DNA from: Rehmannia glutinosa
Lineage: Eukaryota; Streptophyta; Magnoliopsida; Lamiales; Orobanchaceae
Assembly: GCA_016081115.2 (NCBI GenBank)
Contig: CM071925.1
Span: 8,040,441 to 8,104,440, forward strand
DNA length: 64,000 nt
Direction: 5' to 3'
The notes under the pieces were generated by a model. That model searched no databases and was not told the DNA's origin. It was given only the letters and a program-made list of their open reading frames with translations. This document shows, piece by piece, positions 33,750 to 48,500 of the stretch. The position numbers were made by a program, and so were the translations under genes. The stretch's first letter is position 1. The number at the start of each line of letters is the position of its first letter.

Positions 33750-36700
33750 TGTTCGCTTTATTTTTAGCTTCACCGCAAGTGTACGGTGTAGTTTATAGAA
33801 TAGGTAAGCAAGGTCGTATCCACGGAGACTAATAAATTTATGTGCTAAGTATTAAACTAAGATAGTCTTATTTTTATTTGACGATCGAAATTTGATAATT
33901 GTAGTAGAAGTAAAGACAAGATTAACCACAAAAACACAAGATACTAAGAATAGTGGAATTATCAAGGGAATGAAATGGATTCTCGGGTTATGGTTTCAAT
34001 TAATATTCCTCTTGTTGTCCGATTTAATCAAAGTCAAAGTTATTATCACTACACCTATAAGACGATCACAACGGTATTTTATCCTCCCTATCGAGATGTA
34101 TATAAAGTGTAGATTGAAATATCTATGCTAAAGCATCTCTACTCAACATAAGATAACAACTCCCAAATGCACAAAAGATCATATATCCTCACAAATATTC
34201 ACAAACCTCTCGATTATGCAAATATTCATGTCAAGTACTCAAGATCTAATATTGAAACTCATCTCTCGAATTATGAATCAATATATCAAACATGTTAAAT
34301 CATTGACCAAATGATAAAACAAGAATAAGAACAAAGTACTCAAATAGGCTTTAAGACAATAACTTCAATTAAGATTAAAACATTCAACAAGAGTTCAATT
34401 AATCTACTTCCAAAACCCGGAAATCACAAGAAGTTTAGCTACTCATTACAAATAAACAACCCATAGACAAATTGTTCATATTCATGACAAGCTAAAATGA
34501 AAGATTAAAGCACAAAGAATGAGAAAACTTAGGAAATGGATAATCTCTCGATTGATCTTCAATCCTCAAGCTTCGATTCGACCCGATTCTTCCCTTGGTT
34601 CTTCCTTGATGAAGTTGATGTATTTATTGTGTTCTTGGGTGTATTTCCAGCCTTTCCTTCATGCCCTAGTTCAAGCTCTCATCTTCTATTTATATCCCCT
34701 CAAAAGTTCAAGAAAAGGTGAAAAGGAACTTTTATTGTTTTATCTCCCGGGGGCGCTGCAGTGCTCAAAAATGGCGCTGCAGCGCGCACATAACTTTTAA
34801 TTTTTTGGGGTGAAAACATCAGAATTCGGGCGCTGCCCAGATTTTCGGTGACGGCGCTGCAGCGCCATCATTTTAGCAGCGCCATCCAAAGTCCGAATTT
34901 GATTTTGAGTCCTTCATTAAAGTTGTAGCTCTATCTCTTAGCTTTCCATAGCCACTTGAATCATCTCAATATCAATTTTGTAGAGAGTTATGGCCAAAAT
35001 ACTAAACGCTGCCAGTGATGGAAATTTCAGACGCGTTTGGACGTTTATTCAAATCAATCTCTCGTTGTTTGCTTGTTTGTACTTCTTTTGATACCCGATT
35101 CATTACTATGACTATAAACTCAATATAATTGGCTCTCAACATGGCTTGGCTACTCAAATGACTCAAAATAATCAAAAACAATACAAAACTCAAGTCTAGG
35201 AAGCCCAAATCAATGTTATAAAACCAAGTGAACAAATACCCCCAAACTTAAACTGTTGGCCGTCCGGTCAACACTTTTAAAAACAAGACAAAACATGACT
35301 GGGAGTAATGAAAAGTAGAACGCACAACAACTCCATAAAATTTTGTATTGTTCATCATATGTGTCAAACAATGAATTAACCAAGCCTCAAACATCTAACA
35401 TAGAGCATACATCAAAGAAACCATGGTAAATGCTAAGAATTACACCTCACAAAGATCAAGTGTATACTCTCTTCTCGAATGAATATAGGACGTGTTTACG
35501 CTCAATTCAATTCAATATTGCAAAATTACCATAGGCTTGCAAATCGTCTCATATCTCCGCCACTAGAATGTATGCAAAATTGTGAATCAAAAATGACTTT
35601 TTCTTTGGTTGTAATGAAGGTTCTTTGGTTAGGGTAGGAAAATATGGATAGAGTGACTCAAACTCGAGTGTATAGACCGGTGAGCATATAAATCATCTAC
35701 ATTAAAGCTCAATATGCTACTCAAATCATCTCTCATTTTCATCAACTCTTCTTATCTCCATCCCTTTATTTTTTAAATCATTCACATTACAATTCTTAAC
35801 CTCCAAGTTCATTTAAATGAAAACTCATTTACAAAGTCAATTTTTTTTTTGGACTTTATATGAGTTTTCAACATTTCATTTCTCCTTTTTCTTTTCTTTT
35901 GTTCCCATTAACCAACTCTAACATCATCTTTTAAAATTTTGATTTTACCCATTCAACCTCATTTAATCCCTTTACTCAAATGCTATACGCTCAAGTTTTG
36001 GGTAAAAATTTATCAAGTTAAGTCTTGAATTGTGGCTATCAACAATTAGGCAATAGGCTCAAGTTGGCTAACTAGGGATTTCAACATCATTAGGTAAGCA
36101 AAAGGCTTGAAGGGATAACAAAAATGGCCTTAATCACTTTCACATTTCGCAAAACAACATGTGACTTTGATAGAGATACGAGCAAATTATAGAATTCTAA
36201 CAACATGAATGATACACTCAAATCACAAACAAGACGCATATGATGAAAGCAGTTAAAGGCTCAAAAGCTCACATGCTTGTAAAATATGTAATTCAAAGCA
36301 TCAAACCAGTTTTCCATCCTAACATGCTCAATATTATCTATTCATGGCTCAATCAACTCATGCTCAACACTCAATCCAAACAATACAAAATTTTCAAAAT
36401 CAATCACAAGTTACAATCAAGAGATTAACTCACTCCTTAAAATCTATGAAAACAAAAGCAATAAACATGCTACTAATGCAAATGCAACTTAAAATGCTCT
36501 ACATGCAACTATATGAAAACACACAAACAAATGCAATTTTTTTTACACACTTCAAATCAAAATACTCACACATTTCAAATCAAAATACTAACTCTCCCCC
36601 CAAACTTGAATGAAATTATATCGAAACAAGGGAAAAGATAGAATTTCAAGAAAGAAAAATGTGAAGTTACCATTGGGTTGCCTCCCAACAAGCGCTAGAT

Positions 36701-37707
36701 TTACCGTCTATAGCTCGACGTATGAATTGGTGCCTCCTTGAATGCATATATTAGCTGCTTTGGGTCATGGTCAAGTGCCATATTTGCCTTACTTGCACCT
36801 AATAATGCATACTTGGGGTGTCCAAGCAAGGATTTGAGTCTGGCGTAAGAATATACTTGATCTGGTTTACGTGTATGTTGTTCGTTTGCATACGTATGAT
36901 CAGTATTTTTCGTTCGGGAACAACTTTCTTATAATATCTCGCACGAATCGCTCATTCGTACACGCTTGGGTTGTGTGTTCCTTGTCCTGTTTTTTGTTCC
37001 TTTTAGGCGCCACATACTATTTATTTGTGCATAGACATACAATCTGTGTGTGGTTCTGAACTTTCTTGCTCTTCCAGGATCTTCAACTCCTCATATTCGG
37101 TATCATTCCTTCGATGAATGACACTATATTGTTCCTTTGAGTTGACTTCGGTGGTGCTAAAAAATTGGCTCTTTTGTTGTTGCTCACCAACAATTGTAAC
37201 TAATGGCCCATTTGAGTCTCGAGATTTTTCAATTGTGAATCCATAGTATTGGCCAATTGTGTCAATTGTAACTTCATCTTGTCCATCTTTGCTTCGCTTT
37301 CTTGGTAAAGCTATTTCTCATTTCCCTCATGAATAAATTTATTTGACTCATAAATGAAGTCATTTGATTCATGAATGAAATGAGGGCGTCTTCCAAAGAT
37401 GGTTTTGCCTCTTCCATCCGGTAAACCCATTTATTACATTGAAACTTGATGGTGGTGGAATCACATTCTCCGAAAAATTAGCATATGAAAAATCTTCGTA
37501 ATTTCTCCAATATTAGCAACAATAGTGTGTAGGAGTAGGATTATTTCAATAAGCTCGTAGAAATTGTTATTGAAATAATTTTTCTTCCATCCCAACGGTG
37601 CACCTATACCAATTCAAAGAAACAAATCAAGCATTGTAGAAGTAGAATTTACAAAAGAAAAATGAAATAAAATAAAAAAATGTCTAAATTAAGAATAATT
37701 CTATCTA
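33750..37707 (-). mobile_element. array unit 1 (LTR 33750-35234)
   Basis: First and most diverged unit. Its LTR begins tgttcgcttt exactly where copia integrase is interrupted. TATA box on the minus strand at 34687-34694. The internal part has decayed gag (about 37141-37625, with a frame break at the cluster of Lys codons). Its primer site and the adjoining 150 bp of the next LTR are deleted, with a 3-bp tat microhomology at the joint (about 37706). Confidence 0.85.
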
Positions 37708-40700
37708 TTTAGACGATCGAAATTTGATAATTGTTGTAGAAGTAAAGACAAGATTAACCACAAAAACACAAGATACTAAGAATAGTGGAATTATCAAGGG
37801 AATGAAATGGATTCTCGGGTTATGGTTTCAATTAATATTCCTCTTGTTGTCCGATTTAATCAAAGTCAAAGTTATTATCACTACACCTATAAGACGATCA
37901 CAACGGTATTTTATCCTCCCTCTCGAGATGTATATAAAGTGTAGATTGAAATATCTATGCTAGCATCTCTACTCAACATAAGATACACAACTCCCAAATG
38001 CACAAAAGATCATATATCCTCACAAATATTCACAAACCTCTCGATTATGCAAATATTCATGTCAAGTACTCAAGATCTAATATTGAAACACATCTCTCGA
38101 ATTATGAATCAATATATCAAACAAGTTAAATCATTGGCCAAATGATAAAACAAGAATAAGAACAAAGTACTCAAATAGGCTTCAAGACAATAACTTCAAT
38201 TAAGATTAAAACATTCAACAAGAGTTCAATTAATCTACTTCCAAAACCCGGAAATCACAAGAAGTTTAGCTACTCATTACAAATAAACAACCCATAGACA
38301 AATTGTTCATATTCATGACAAGCTAAAATGAAAGATTAAAGCACAAAGAATGAGAAAACTTAGGAAATGGATAATCTCTCGATTGATCTTCAATCCTCAA
38401 GCTTCGATTCGACCCGATTCTTCCCTTGGTTCTTCCTTTATGAAGTTGATGTATTTTTGTGTTCTTGGGTGTATTTCCAGCCTTTCCTTCATACCCTAGA
38501 TCAAGGCTCCCATCTTCTATTTATATCCCCTCAAAGTTCAAGAAAAAGGTGGAGGAACATAGGAAATTCCGCCCAGGGGCGCTGCAGGTCAAAAATGGCG
38601 CTGCAGCGCCCAACTTTAATTTTTTGGGGTGAAAAACAGACCGGGCGCTGCCCAGGTTTTCGCGCTGCAGCGCCAGCCCGGTTTTAGTGCCCAACACAGT
38701 CCGAATTTGATTTTGAGCCCTTCATTAAAGTTGTAGCTCTATCTCTTAGCTTTCCATAGCCACTTGAATCATCTCAATATCAATTTTGTAGATAGAGTTA
38801 TGGTCAAAATACGAAATGCTGCCAGTAATGGAAATTTCAGACGCGTTTGGACGTTTCTTCAAATCAATCTCTCGTTGTTTGCTTGTTTGTACTTCTTTTG
38901 ATACCCGATTCATTACTATGACTATAAACTCAATATAATTGGCTCTCAACATGGCTTGGCTACTCAAATGACTCAAAATACTCAAAAACAACACAAAACT
39001 CAAGTCTAGGAAGCCCAAATCAATGTTATAAAACCAAGTGAACAAATACCCCCAAACTTAAACTGTTGGCCGTCCCGGTCAACGCTTTTAAAAACAAGAC
39101 AAAACATGACTGGGAGTAATGAAAAGTAGAATGCACAACAACTCCATAAAATTTTGTATTGTTCATCGTAGGTATCAAGCAATGAATTAACCAAGCCTCA
39201 AACATCTAACATAAAGCACATATTAAAGAAACCATGGTAAATGCTAAGAATTACACCTCACAAAGATCAAGTGTATACTCTCATCTCGAGTGAATATAGG
39301 ACGTGTTTACGCTCAATTCAATTCAATATTGCAGAATTACCACAGGCTTGCAAATCGTCTCATATCTCCGCCACTAGGATGTATGCAAAATTGTGAATCA
39401 AAAATGACTTTTTCCTTTGGTTGTAATGAAGGCTCTTTGGTTGGGGTAGGAAAATATGGATAGAGTGACTCAAACTCGAGTGTATAGACCAGGTGAGCAT
39501 ATAATTCATCTACATTAAAGCTCAATATGCTACTCAAATCGCCTCTCATTTTCACCAACTCTCTTATCTCCATCCCCTTTATTTTGTAAACTCAACCATT
39601 CACATTACAATTCTTAACCTTCAAGTTCATTCAAAGAAAACTCATTCATCGAACAATTTTTTTTTTGGACTCTTATATGAGTTTTCAACATTTCATATCT
39701 CCTTTTTCTTTCTTTTGTTCCCATTAACCAACTCTAACATCATCTTTTAAAATTTTGATTTCACCCATTCAACCTCATTTAATCCCTTTACTCAAATGCT
39801 ATACGCTCAAGTGTAGGGTAACAAATATATCAAGTTAAGTCTTGAATTGTGGCTATCAACAATTAAGCAATAGGCTCAAGTTGGCTAACTAGGGATTTCA
39901 ACATCATTAGGTAAGCAAAAGGCTTGAAGGGCTAACAAAAATGGCCTTAATCACTTTCACAATTCGCAAACAACATGTGACTTTGATAGAGATACCAGAG
40001 CAAGTTATAGAATTCTAACAACATGAATGATACACTCAAATCACAAACAAAACTGCATATGATGAAAGCAGTAAAGGCTCAAAAGCTCACATGCTTGTAA
40101 ATATGTAATTCAAAGCATCAAACCAAGTTTTCCATCCTAACATGCTCAATGTTATCTATTCATGGCTCAATCAACTCATGCTCAACACTCAATCCAAACA
40201 ATACAAAATTTTCAAAATCAATCACAAGTTACAATCAAGAGATTAACTCACTCCCTAAAATCTATGAAAAGCAATAAACATGCTACTAATGCAAATGCAA
40301 CTTAAAATGCTCTACATGCAACTATATGAAAACACACAGACAAATGCAATTTTTTTAACACACTTCAAATCAAAATACTCACACATTTCAAATCAAAATA
40401 CTAACTCTCCCCCCAAACTTGAATGAAATTATATCGAAACAAGGGAAAAGATAGAATTTCAAGAAAGAAAAATGTGAAGTTACCATTGGGTTGCCTCCCA
40501 ACAAGCGCTAGATTTACCGTCTATAGCTCGACGTATGAATTGGTGCCTCCTTGAATGCATATATTAGCCGCTTTGGGTCATGGTCAAGTGCCATATTTGC
40601 CTTACTTGCACCTAATAATGCATACTGGGGTGTCCAAGCAAGGATTTGAGTCTGGCGTAGGAATATCTTGATTTGGTTTACGTGTATGTTGTTCGTTTGC

Positions 40701-41560
40701 ATACGTATGATCGTGTTTTTCTCGTTCGAACAACTTTCTTATAATATCTCGCACGAACCGCTCATTCGTACACGCTTGGGTTGTGTGTTCCTTGTCCTGT
40801 TTTTGTTCCTTTTCGGGCGCCACATACTATTTGATTTGTGCATAGACATACAACCGTGTGTGGTTCGAACTTTCTTGCTCTTCCAGGATCTTCAACTCCT
40901 CGTATTCGGTATCATTCCTTCGATGAATGACACTATATTGTTCCTTTGAGTTGACCGGTGGTGCTTAAAAATTGGCTCTTTTGTTATTGCTCACCATCAA
41001 TTGTAACTAATTGGCCCATTTGAGTCTCGAGATTTTTCAATTGTGAATCCATAGTATTGGCCAATTGTGTCAATTGTAACTTCATCTTGTCCATCTTTGC
41101 TTCGTTCTTGGTAAAGCTATTTCTCATTTCCCTCATGAATAAATTTATTTGACTCATGAATGAAGTCATTTGATTCATGAATGAAATGAGGGCGTCTTCC
41201 AAAGATGGTTTTTTGCATCGGTAAACCCATTTATTACATTGAAACTTGATGGTGGTGGAATCACATTCTCCGTATTAGCATATGAAAAATCTTCGTAATT
41301 TCTCCAATCTGAACAATAGTGTGTAGGAGTAGGATTATTTCAATAACTGTAGAAATTCCAGTTATTGAAATAATTGACTTCTTCCATCCGCAATGTGCAC
41401 CTATACCAATTCAAAGAAACAAATCAAGCATTGTAGAAGTAGAATTTACAAAAGAAAAATGAAATAAAATAAAAAAAAATGTCTAAATTAAGAATAATTC
41501 TATCTATCGCAATATTAGCACCAAAAATTGTATTAGTCCCCGGCAACGGCGCCAAAAACT
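37708..41560 (-). mobile_element. array unit 2 (LTR truncated, 37708-39044)
   Basis: The LTR lacks its first 150 bp (the U5 end) because of the deletion at its left joint. The internal part (39045-41560) contains the decayed gag (40984-41400), the post-pol word at about 40489-40513, and the only perfectly preserved primer-binding site of the array. Confidence 0.85.
41537..41554 (-). promoter_or_regulatory. tRNA-Asp primer-binding site
   Basis: On the minus strand tggcgccgttgccgggga, an exact 18-nt complement of the 3' end of plant tRNA-Asp (including CCA). It starts six bases after the LTR. This site is typical of the Athila lineage of Ty3/gypsy and supports that assignment. Other units have only the first eight bases (tggcgccg) intact. 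Confidence 0.9.
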
Positions 41561-44500
41561 TGTTCGCCTTATTTTTAGTTTCACCGCAAGTGTATGGTGT
41601 AGTTTATAGAATAGGGTAAGCAAGGTCGTATCCAGAGACTAATAAATTTATGCTAAGTATTGAACTAAGATAGTCTTATTTTTATTTAGACGATCGAAAT
41701 TTGATAATTGTTGTAGAAGTAAAGACAAGATTAACCACAAAAACACAAGATACTAAGAATAGTGGAATTATCAAGGGAATGAAATGGATTCTCGGGTTAT
41801 GGTTTCAATTAATATTCCTCTTGTTGTCCGATTTAATCAAAGTCAAAGTTATTATCACTACACCTATAAGACGATCACAACGGTATTTTATCCTCCCTCT
41901 CGAGATGTATATAAAGTGTAGATTGAAATATCTATGCTAGCATCTCTACTCAACATAAGATACACAACTCCCAAATGCACAAAAGATCATATATCCTCAC
42001 AAATATTCACAAACCTCTCGATTATGCAAATATTCATGTCAAGTACTCAAGATCTAATATTGAAACTCATCTCTCGAATTATGAATCAATATATCAAACA
42101 TGTTAAATCATTGGCCAAATGATAAAACAAGAATAAGAACAAAGTACTCAAATAGGCTTCAAGACAATAACTTCAATTAAGATTAAAACATTCAACAAGA
42201 GTTCAATTAATCTACTTCCAAAACCCGGAAATCACAAGAAGTTTAGCTACTCATTACAAATAAACAACCCATAGACAAATTGTTCATATTCATGACAAGC
42301 TAAAATGAAAGATTAAAGCACAAAGAATGAGAAAACTTAGGAAATGGATAATCTCTCGATTGATATTCAATCCTCAAGCTTCGATTCGACCCGATTCTTC
42401 CCTTGGTTCTTCCTTGATGAAGTTGATGTATTTCTTGTGTTCTTGGGTGTATTCTCAGCCTTTCCTTCATACCCTAGATCAAGGCTCCCATCTTCTATTT
42501 ATATCCCCTCAAAAGTTCAAGAAAAAGGTGGAGGAACATAGGAAATTCCGCCCAGGGGCGCTGCGGCGCCCGGGACCGGGCGCTGCAGCGCCCAACTTTA
42601 TTTTTTTGGGGTGAAAACTCGCCTGGGCGCTGCCGCCTAGGGTGACGGGCGCTGCAGCGCCAGCCCGGTTTTAGTGCCCAACACAGTCCGAATTTGATTT
42701 TGAGCCCTTCATTAAAGTTATAGCTCTATCTCTTAGCTTTCCATAGCCACTTGAATCATCTCAATATCAATTTTGTAGAGAGAGTTATGGCCAAAATACG
42801 AAACGCTGCCAGTAATGGAAATTTCAGACGCGTTTGGACGTTTCTTCAAATCAATCTCTCGTTGTTTGCTTGTTTGTACTTCTTTTGATACCCGATTCAT
42901 TACTATGACTATAAACTCAATATAATTGGCTCTCAACATGGCTTGGCTACTCAAATGACTCAAAATACTCAAAAACAAAACAAAACTCAAGTCTAGGAAG
43001 CCCAAATCAATGTTATAAAACCAAGTGAACAAATACCCCCAAACTTAAATCTGTTGGCCGCCCCGGTCAACGCTTTTAAAAACAAGACAAAACATGACTG
43101 GGAGTAATGAAAAGTAGAACGACAACAACTCCATAAAATTTTGTATTGTTCATCGTAGGTATCAAGCAATGAATTAACCAAGCCTCAAACATCTAACATA
43201 GAGTACATATTAAAGAAACCATGGTAAATGCTAAGAATTACACCTCACAAAGATCAAGTGTATACTCTCATCTCGAATGAATATAGGACGTGTTTACGCT
43301 CAATTCAATTCAATATTGCGAATTACCATAGGCTTGCAAATCGTCTTATATCTCCGCCACTAGGATGTATGCAAAATTGTGAATCAAAAATGACTTTTTC
43401 TTTGGTTGTAATGAAGGCTCTTTGGTTGGGGTAGGAAAATATGGATAGAGTGACTCAAACTCGAGTGTATAGACCGGTGAGCATATAATTCATCTACATT
43501 AAAGCTCAATATGCTACTCAAATCGCCTCTCATTTTCACCAACTCTTCTTATCTCCATCCCCTTTATTTTGTAAACTCAACCATTCACATTACAATTCTT
43601 AACCTCCAAGTTCATTCAAAGAAAACTCATTCATCGAACAATTTTTTTTTTTGGACTCTTATATGAGTTTTCAACATTTCATATCTCCTTTTTCTTTCTC
43701 TTTTGTTCCCATTAACCAACTCTAACATCATCTTTTAAAATTTTGATTTCACCCATTCAACCTCATTTAATCCCTTTACTCAAATGCTATACGCTCAAGT
43801 GTAGGGTAACAAATATATCAAGTTAAGTCTTGAATTGTGGCTATCAACAATTAAGCAATAGGCTCAAGTTGGCTAACTAGGGATTTCAACATCATTAGGT
43901 AAGCAAAAGGCTTGAAGGGCTAACAAAAATGGCCTTAATCACTTTCACATTCGCAAACAACATGTGACTTTGATAGAGATACCAGAGCAAGTTATAGAAT
44001 TCTAACAACATGAATGATACACTCAAATCACAAACAAGATCGCATATGATGAAAAAAAAAAGGCTCAAAAGCTCACAGGCTTGTAAATATGTAATTCAAA
44101 GCATCAAACCAAGTTTTCCATCCTAACATGCTCAATGTTATCTATTCATGGCTCAATCAACTCATGCTCAACACTCAATCCAAACAATACAAAATTTTCA
44201 AAATCAATCACAAGTTACAATCAAGAGATTAACTCACTCCCTAAAATCTATGAAAGCAATAAACATGCTACTAATGCAAATGCAACTTAAAATGCTCTAC
44301 ATGCAACTATATGAAAACACACAAACAAATGCAATTTTTTTTAACACACTTCAAATCAAAATACTCACACATTTCAAATCAAAATACTAACTCTCCCCCC
44401 AAACTTGAATGAAATTATATCGAAACAAGGGAAAAGATAGAATTTCAAGAAAGAAAAATGTGAAGTTACCATTGTGTTGCCTCCCAACAAGCGCTAGATT

Positions 44501-45557
44501 TACCGTCTATAGCTCGACGTATGAATTGGTGCCTCCCTTGAATGCATATATTAGCTGCTTTGGGTCATGGTCAAGTGCCATATTTGTTTTACTTGCACCT
44601 AATAATGCATACTTGGGGTGTCCAAGCAAGGATTTGAGTCCTGGCGTAGGAATATCTTGATTTGGTTTACGTGTATGTTGTTCGTTTGCATACGTATGAT
44701 CGGAGTGTTTTTCGTTCGGGAACAACTTTCTTATAATATCTCGCATTTAACCGCTCATTCGTACACGCTTGGGTTGTGTGTTCCTTGTCCTGTTTTTGTT
44801 CCTTTCGGCGCCACATACTATTTATTTGTGCATAGACATACAACAGGTGTGTGTGGTTCGAACTTTCTTGCTCTTCCAGGATCTTCAACTCCTCGTATTC
44901 GGTATCATTCCTTCGATGAATGACACTATATTGTTCCTTTGAGTTGACTTCGGTGGTGCTAAAACATGGCTCTTTTGTTATTGCTTACCAACAATTGTAA
45001 CTAATTGGCCCATTTGAGTCTCGAGATTTTTCAATTGTGAATCCATAGTATTGGCCAATTGTGTCAATTGTAACTTCATCTTGTCCATCTTTGCTTCGTT
45101 CTTGGTAAAGCTATTTCTCATTTCCCTCATGAATAAATTTATTTGACTCATGAATGAAGTCATTTGATTCATGAATGAAAGGAGGGCGTCTTCCAAAGAT
45201 GGTTTTGCCTCGCATCGGTAAACCCATTTATTACATTGAAACTTGATGGTGGTGGAATCACATTCTCCGTATTAGCATATGAAAAATCTTCGTAATTTCT
45301 CCAATCAACAATAGTGTGTAGGAGTAGGATTATTTCAATAATCGTAGAAATTCCAGTTATTGAAATAATTGACTTCTTCCATCCGAACAGGTGCACCTAT
45401 ACCAATTCAAAGAAACAAATCAAGCATTGTAGAAGTAGAATTTACAAAAGAAAAATGAAATAAAATAAAAAAATGTCTAAATTAAGAATAATTCTATCTA
45501 TCGCAATATTAGCACCAAAAATTGTATTAGTCCCCAACAAGAACGGCGCCAAAAACT
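41561..45557 (-). mobile_element. array unit 3 (LTR 41561-43031)
   Basis: Full 1,471-bp LTR with a minus-strand TATA box (42496-42503) and a GC-rich palindromic U3 segment (42550-42670). The internal part is 2,526 bp, with decayed gag (44978-45400) and a damaged primer site. Confidence 0.88.
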
Positions 45558-48500
45558 TGTTCGCCTTATTTTTAGTTTCACCGCAAGTGTATGGTGTAGT
45601 TTATAGAATAGGGTAAGCAAGGTCGTATCCACAGAGACTAATAAATTTATGCGCTAAGTATTGAACTAAGATAGTCTTATTTTTATTTAGACGATCGAAA
45701 TTTGATAATTGTTGTAGAAGTAAAGACAAGATTAACCACAAAAACACAAGATACTAAGAATAGTGGGATTATCGGGGGAATGAAATGGATTCTTGGGTTA
45801 TGGTTTAATTAATATTCCTCTTGTTGTCCGATTTAATCAAAGTCAAAGTTATTATCACTACACCTATAAGACGATCACAACGGTATTTTATCCTCCTCTC
45901 GAGATGTATATAAAGTGTAGATTGAAATATCTATGCTAGCATCTCTACTCAACATAAGATACACAACTCCCAAATGCACAAAAGATCATATATCCTCACA
46001 AATATTCACAAACCTCTCGATTATGCAAATATTCATGTCAAGTACTCAAGATCTAATATTGAAACTCATCTCTCGAATTGTGAATCAATATATCAAATAT
46101 GCTAAATCATTGGCCAAATGATAAAACAAGAATAAGAACAAAGTACTCAAATAAGCTTCAAGACAATAACTTCAATTAAGATTAAAACATTCAACAAGAG
46201 TTCAATTAATCTACTTCCAAAACAGGAAATCACAAGAAGTTTAGCTACTCATTACAAATAAACAACCCATAGACAAATTGTTCATATTCATGACAAGCTA
46301 AAATGAAAGATTAAAGCACAAAGAATGAGAAAACTTAGGGAAATGGATAATCTCTCGATTGATCTTCAATCCTCAAGCTTCGATTCGACCCGATTCTTCC
46401 CTTGGTTCTTCCTTGATGAAGTTGATGTATTTTTTGTGTTCTTGGGTGTATTTCCAGCCTTTCCTTCATACCTAGATCAAGGCTCCCATCTTCTATTTAT
46501 ATCCCCTCAAAAGTTCAAGAAAAAGGTGGAGGAACATAGGAAATTCCGCCCAGGGGCGCTGCGGTGCCCGGGACCGGGCGCTGCAGCGCCCAACTTTAAT
46601 TTTTTTGGGGTGAAAACTCTGTACCGGGCGCTGCCGCGCTAGGTGACGGGCGCTGCAGCGCCAGCCCGGTTTTAGTGCCCAACACAGTCCGAATTTGATT
46701 TTGAGCCCTTCATCAAAGTTGTAGCTCTATCTCTTAGCTTTCCATAGCCACTTGAATCATCTCAATATCAATTTTGTAGAGAGAGTTATGGCCAAAATAC
46801 GAAATGCTGCCAGTAATGGAAATTTCAGACGCGTTTGGACGTTTCTTCAAATCAATCTCTCGTTGTTTGCTTGTTTGTACTTCTTTTGATACCCGATTCA
46901 TTACTATGACTATAAACTCAATATAATTGGCTCTCAACAAGGCTTGGCTACTCAAATGACTCAAAATACTCAAAAACAATACAAAACTCAAGTCTAGGAA
47001 GCCCAAATCAATGTTATAAAACCAAGTGAACAAATACCCCCAAACTTAAACTGTTGGCCGTCCCGGTCAACGCTTTTAAAAACAAGACAAAACATGACTG
47101 GGAGTAATGAAAAGTAGAACGTACAACAACTCCATAAAATTTTGTATTGTTCATCGTAGGTATCAAGCAATGAATTAACCAAGCCTCAAACATCTAACAT
47201 AGAGTACATATTAAAGAAACCATGGTAAATGCTAAGAATTACACCTCACAAAGATCAAGTGTATACTCTCATCTCGAATGAATATAGGACGTGTTTACGC
47301 TCAATTCAATTCAATATTGCAGAATTACCATAGGCTTGCAAATCGTCTCATATCTCCGCCACTAGGATGTATGCAAAATTGTGAATCAAAAATGACTTTT
47401 TCCTTTGGTTGTAATGAAGGCTCTTTGGTTGGGGTAGGAAAATATGGATAGAGTGACTCAAACTCGAGTGTATAGACCGGTGAGCATATAATTCATCTAC
47501 ATTAAAGCTCAATATGCTACTCAAATCGCCTCTCATTTTCACCAACTCTTCTTATCTCCATCCCCTTTATTTTGTAAACTCAACCATTCACATTACAATT
47601 CTTAACCTCCAAGTTCATTCAAAGAAAACTCATTCATCGAACAATTTTTTTTTTTTTGGACTCTTATATGAGTTTTCAACATTTCATATCTCCTTTTTCT
47701 TTCTCTTTTGTTCCCATTAACCAACTCTAACATCATCTTTTAAAATTTTGATTTCACCCATTCAACCTCATTTAATCCCTTTACTCAAATGCTATACGCT
47801 CAAGTGTAGGGTAACAAATATATCAAGTTAAGTCTTGAATTGTGGCTATCAACAATTAAGCAATAGGCTCAAGTTGGCTAACAAGGGATTTCAACATCAT
47901 TAGGTAAGCAAAAGGCTTGAAGGGCTAACAAAAATGGCCTTAATCACTTTCACATTCGCAAACAACATGTGACTTTGATAGAGATACCAGGAGCAAGTTA
48001 TAGAATTCTAACAACATGAATGATACACTCAAATCACAAACAAGATCGCATATGATGAAAACAAGAAAGGCTCAAAAGCTCACAGGCTTGTAAATATGTA
48101 ATTCAAAGCATCAAACCAAGTTTTCCATCCTAACATGCTCAATGTTATCTATTCATGGCTCAATCAACTCATGCTCAACACTCAATCCAAACAATACAAA
48201 ATTTTCAAAATCAATCACAAGTTACAATCAAGAGATTAACTCACTCCCTAAAATCTATGAAAGCAATAAACATGCTACTAATGCAAATGCAACTTAAAAT
48301 GCTCTACATGCAACTATATGAAAACACACAAACAAATGCAATTTTTTTAACACACTTCAAATCAAAATACTCACACATTTCAAATCAAAATACTAACTCT
48401 CCCCCAAACTTGAATGAAATTATATCGAAACAAGGGAAAAGATAGAATTTCAAGAAAGAAAAATGTGAAGTTACCATTGGGTTGCCTCCCAACAAGCGCT

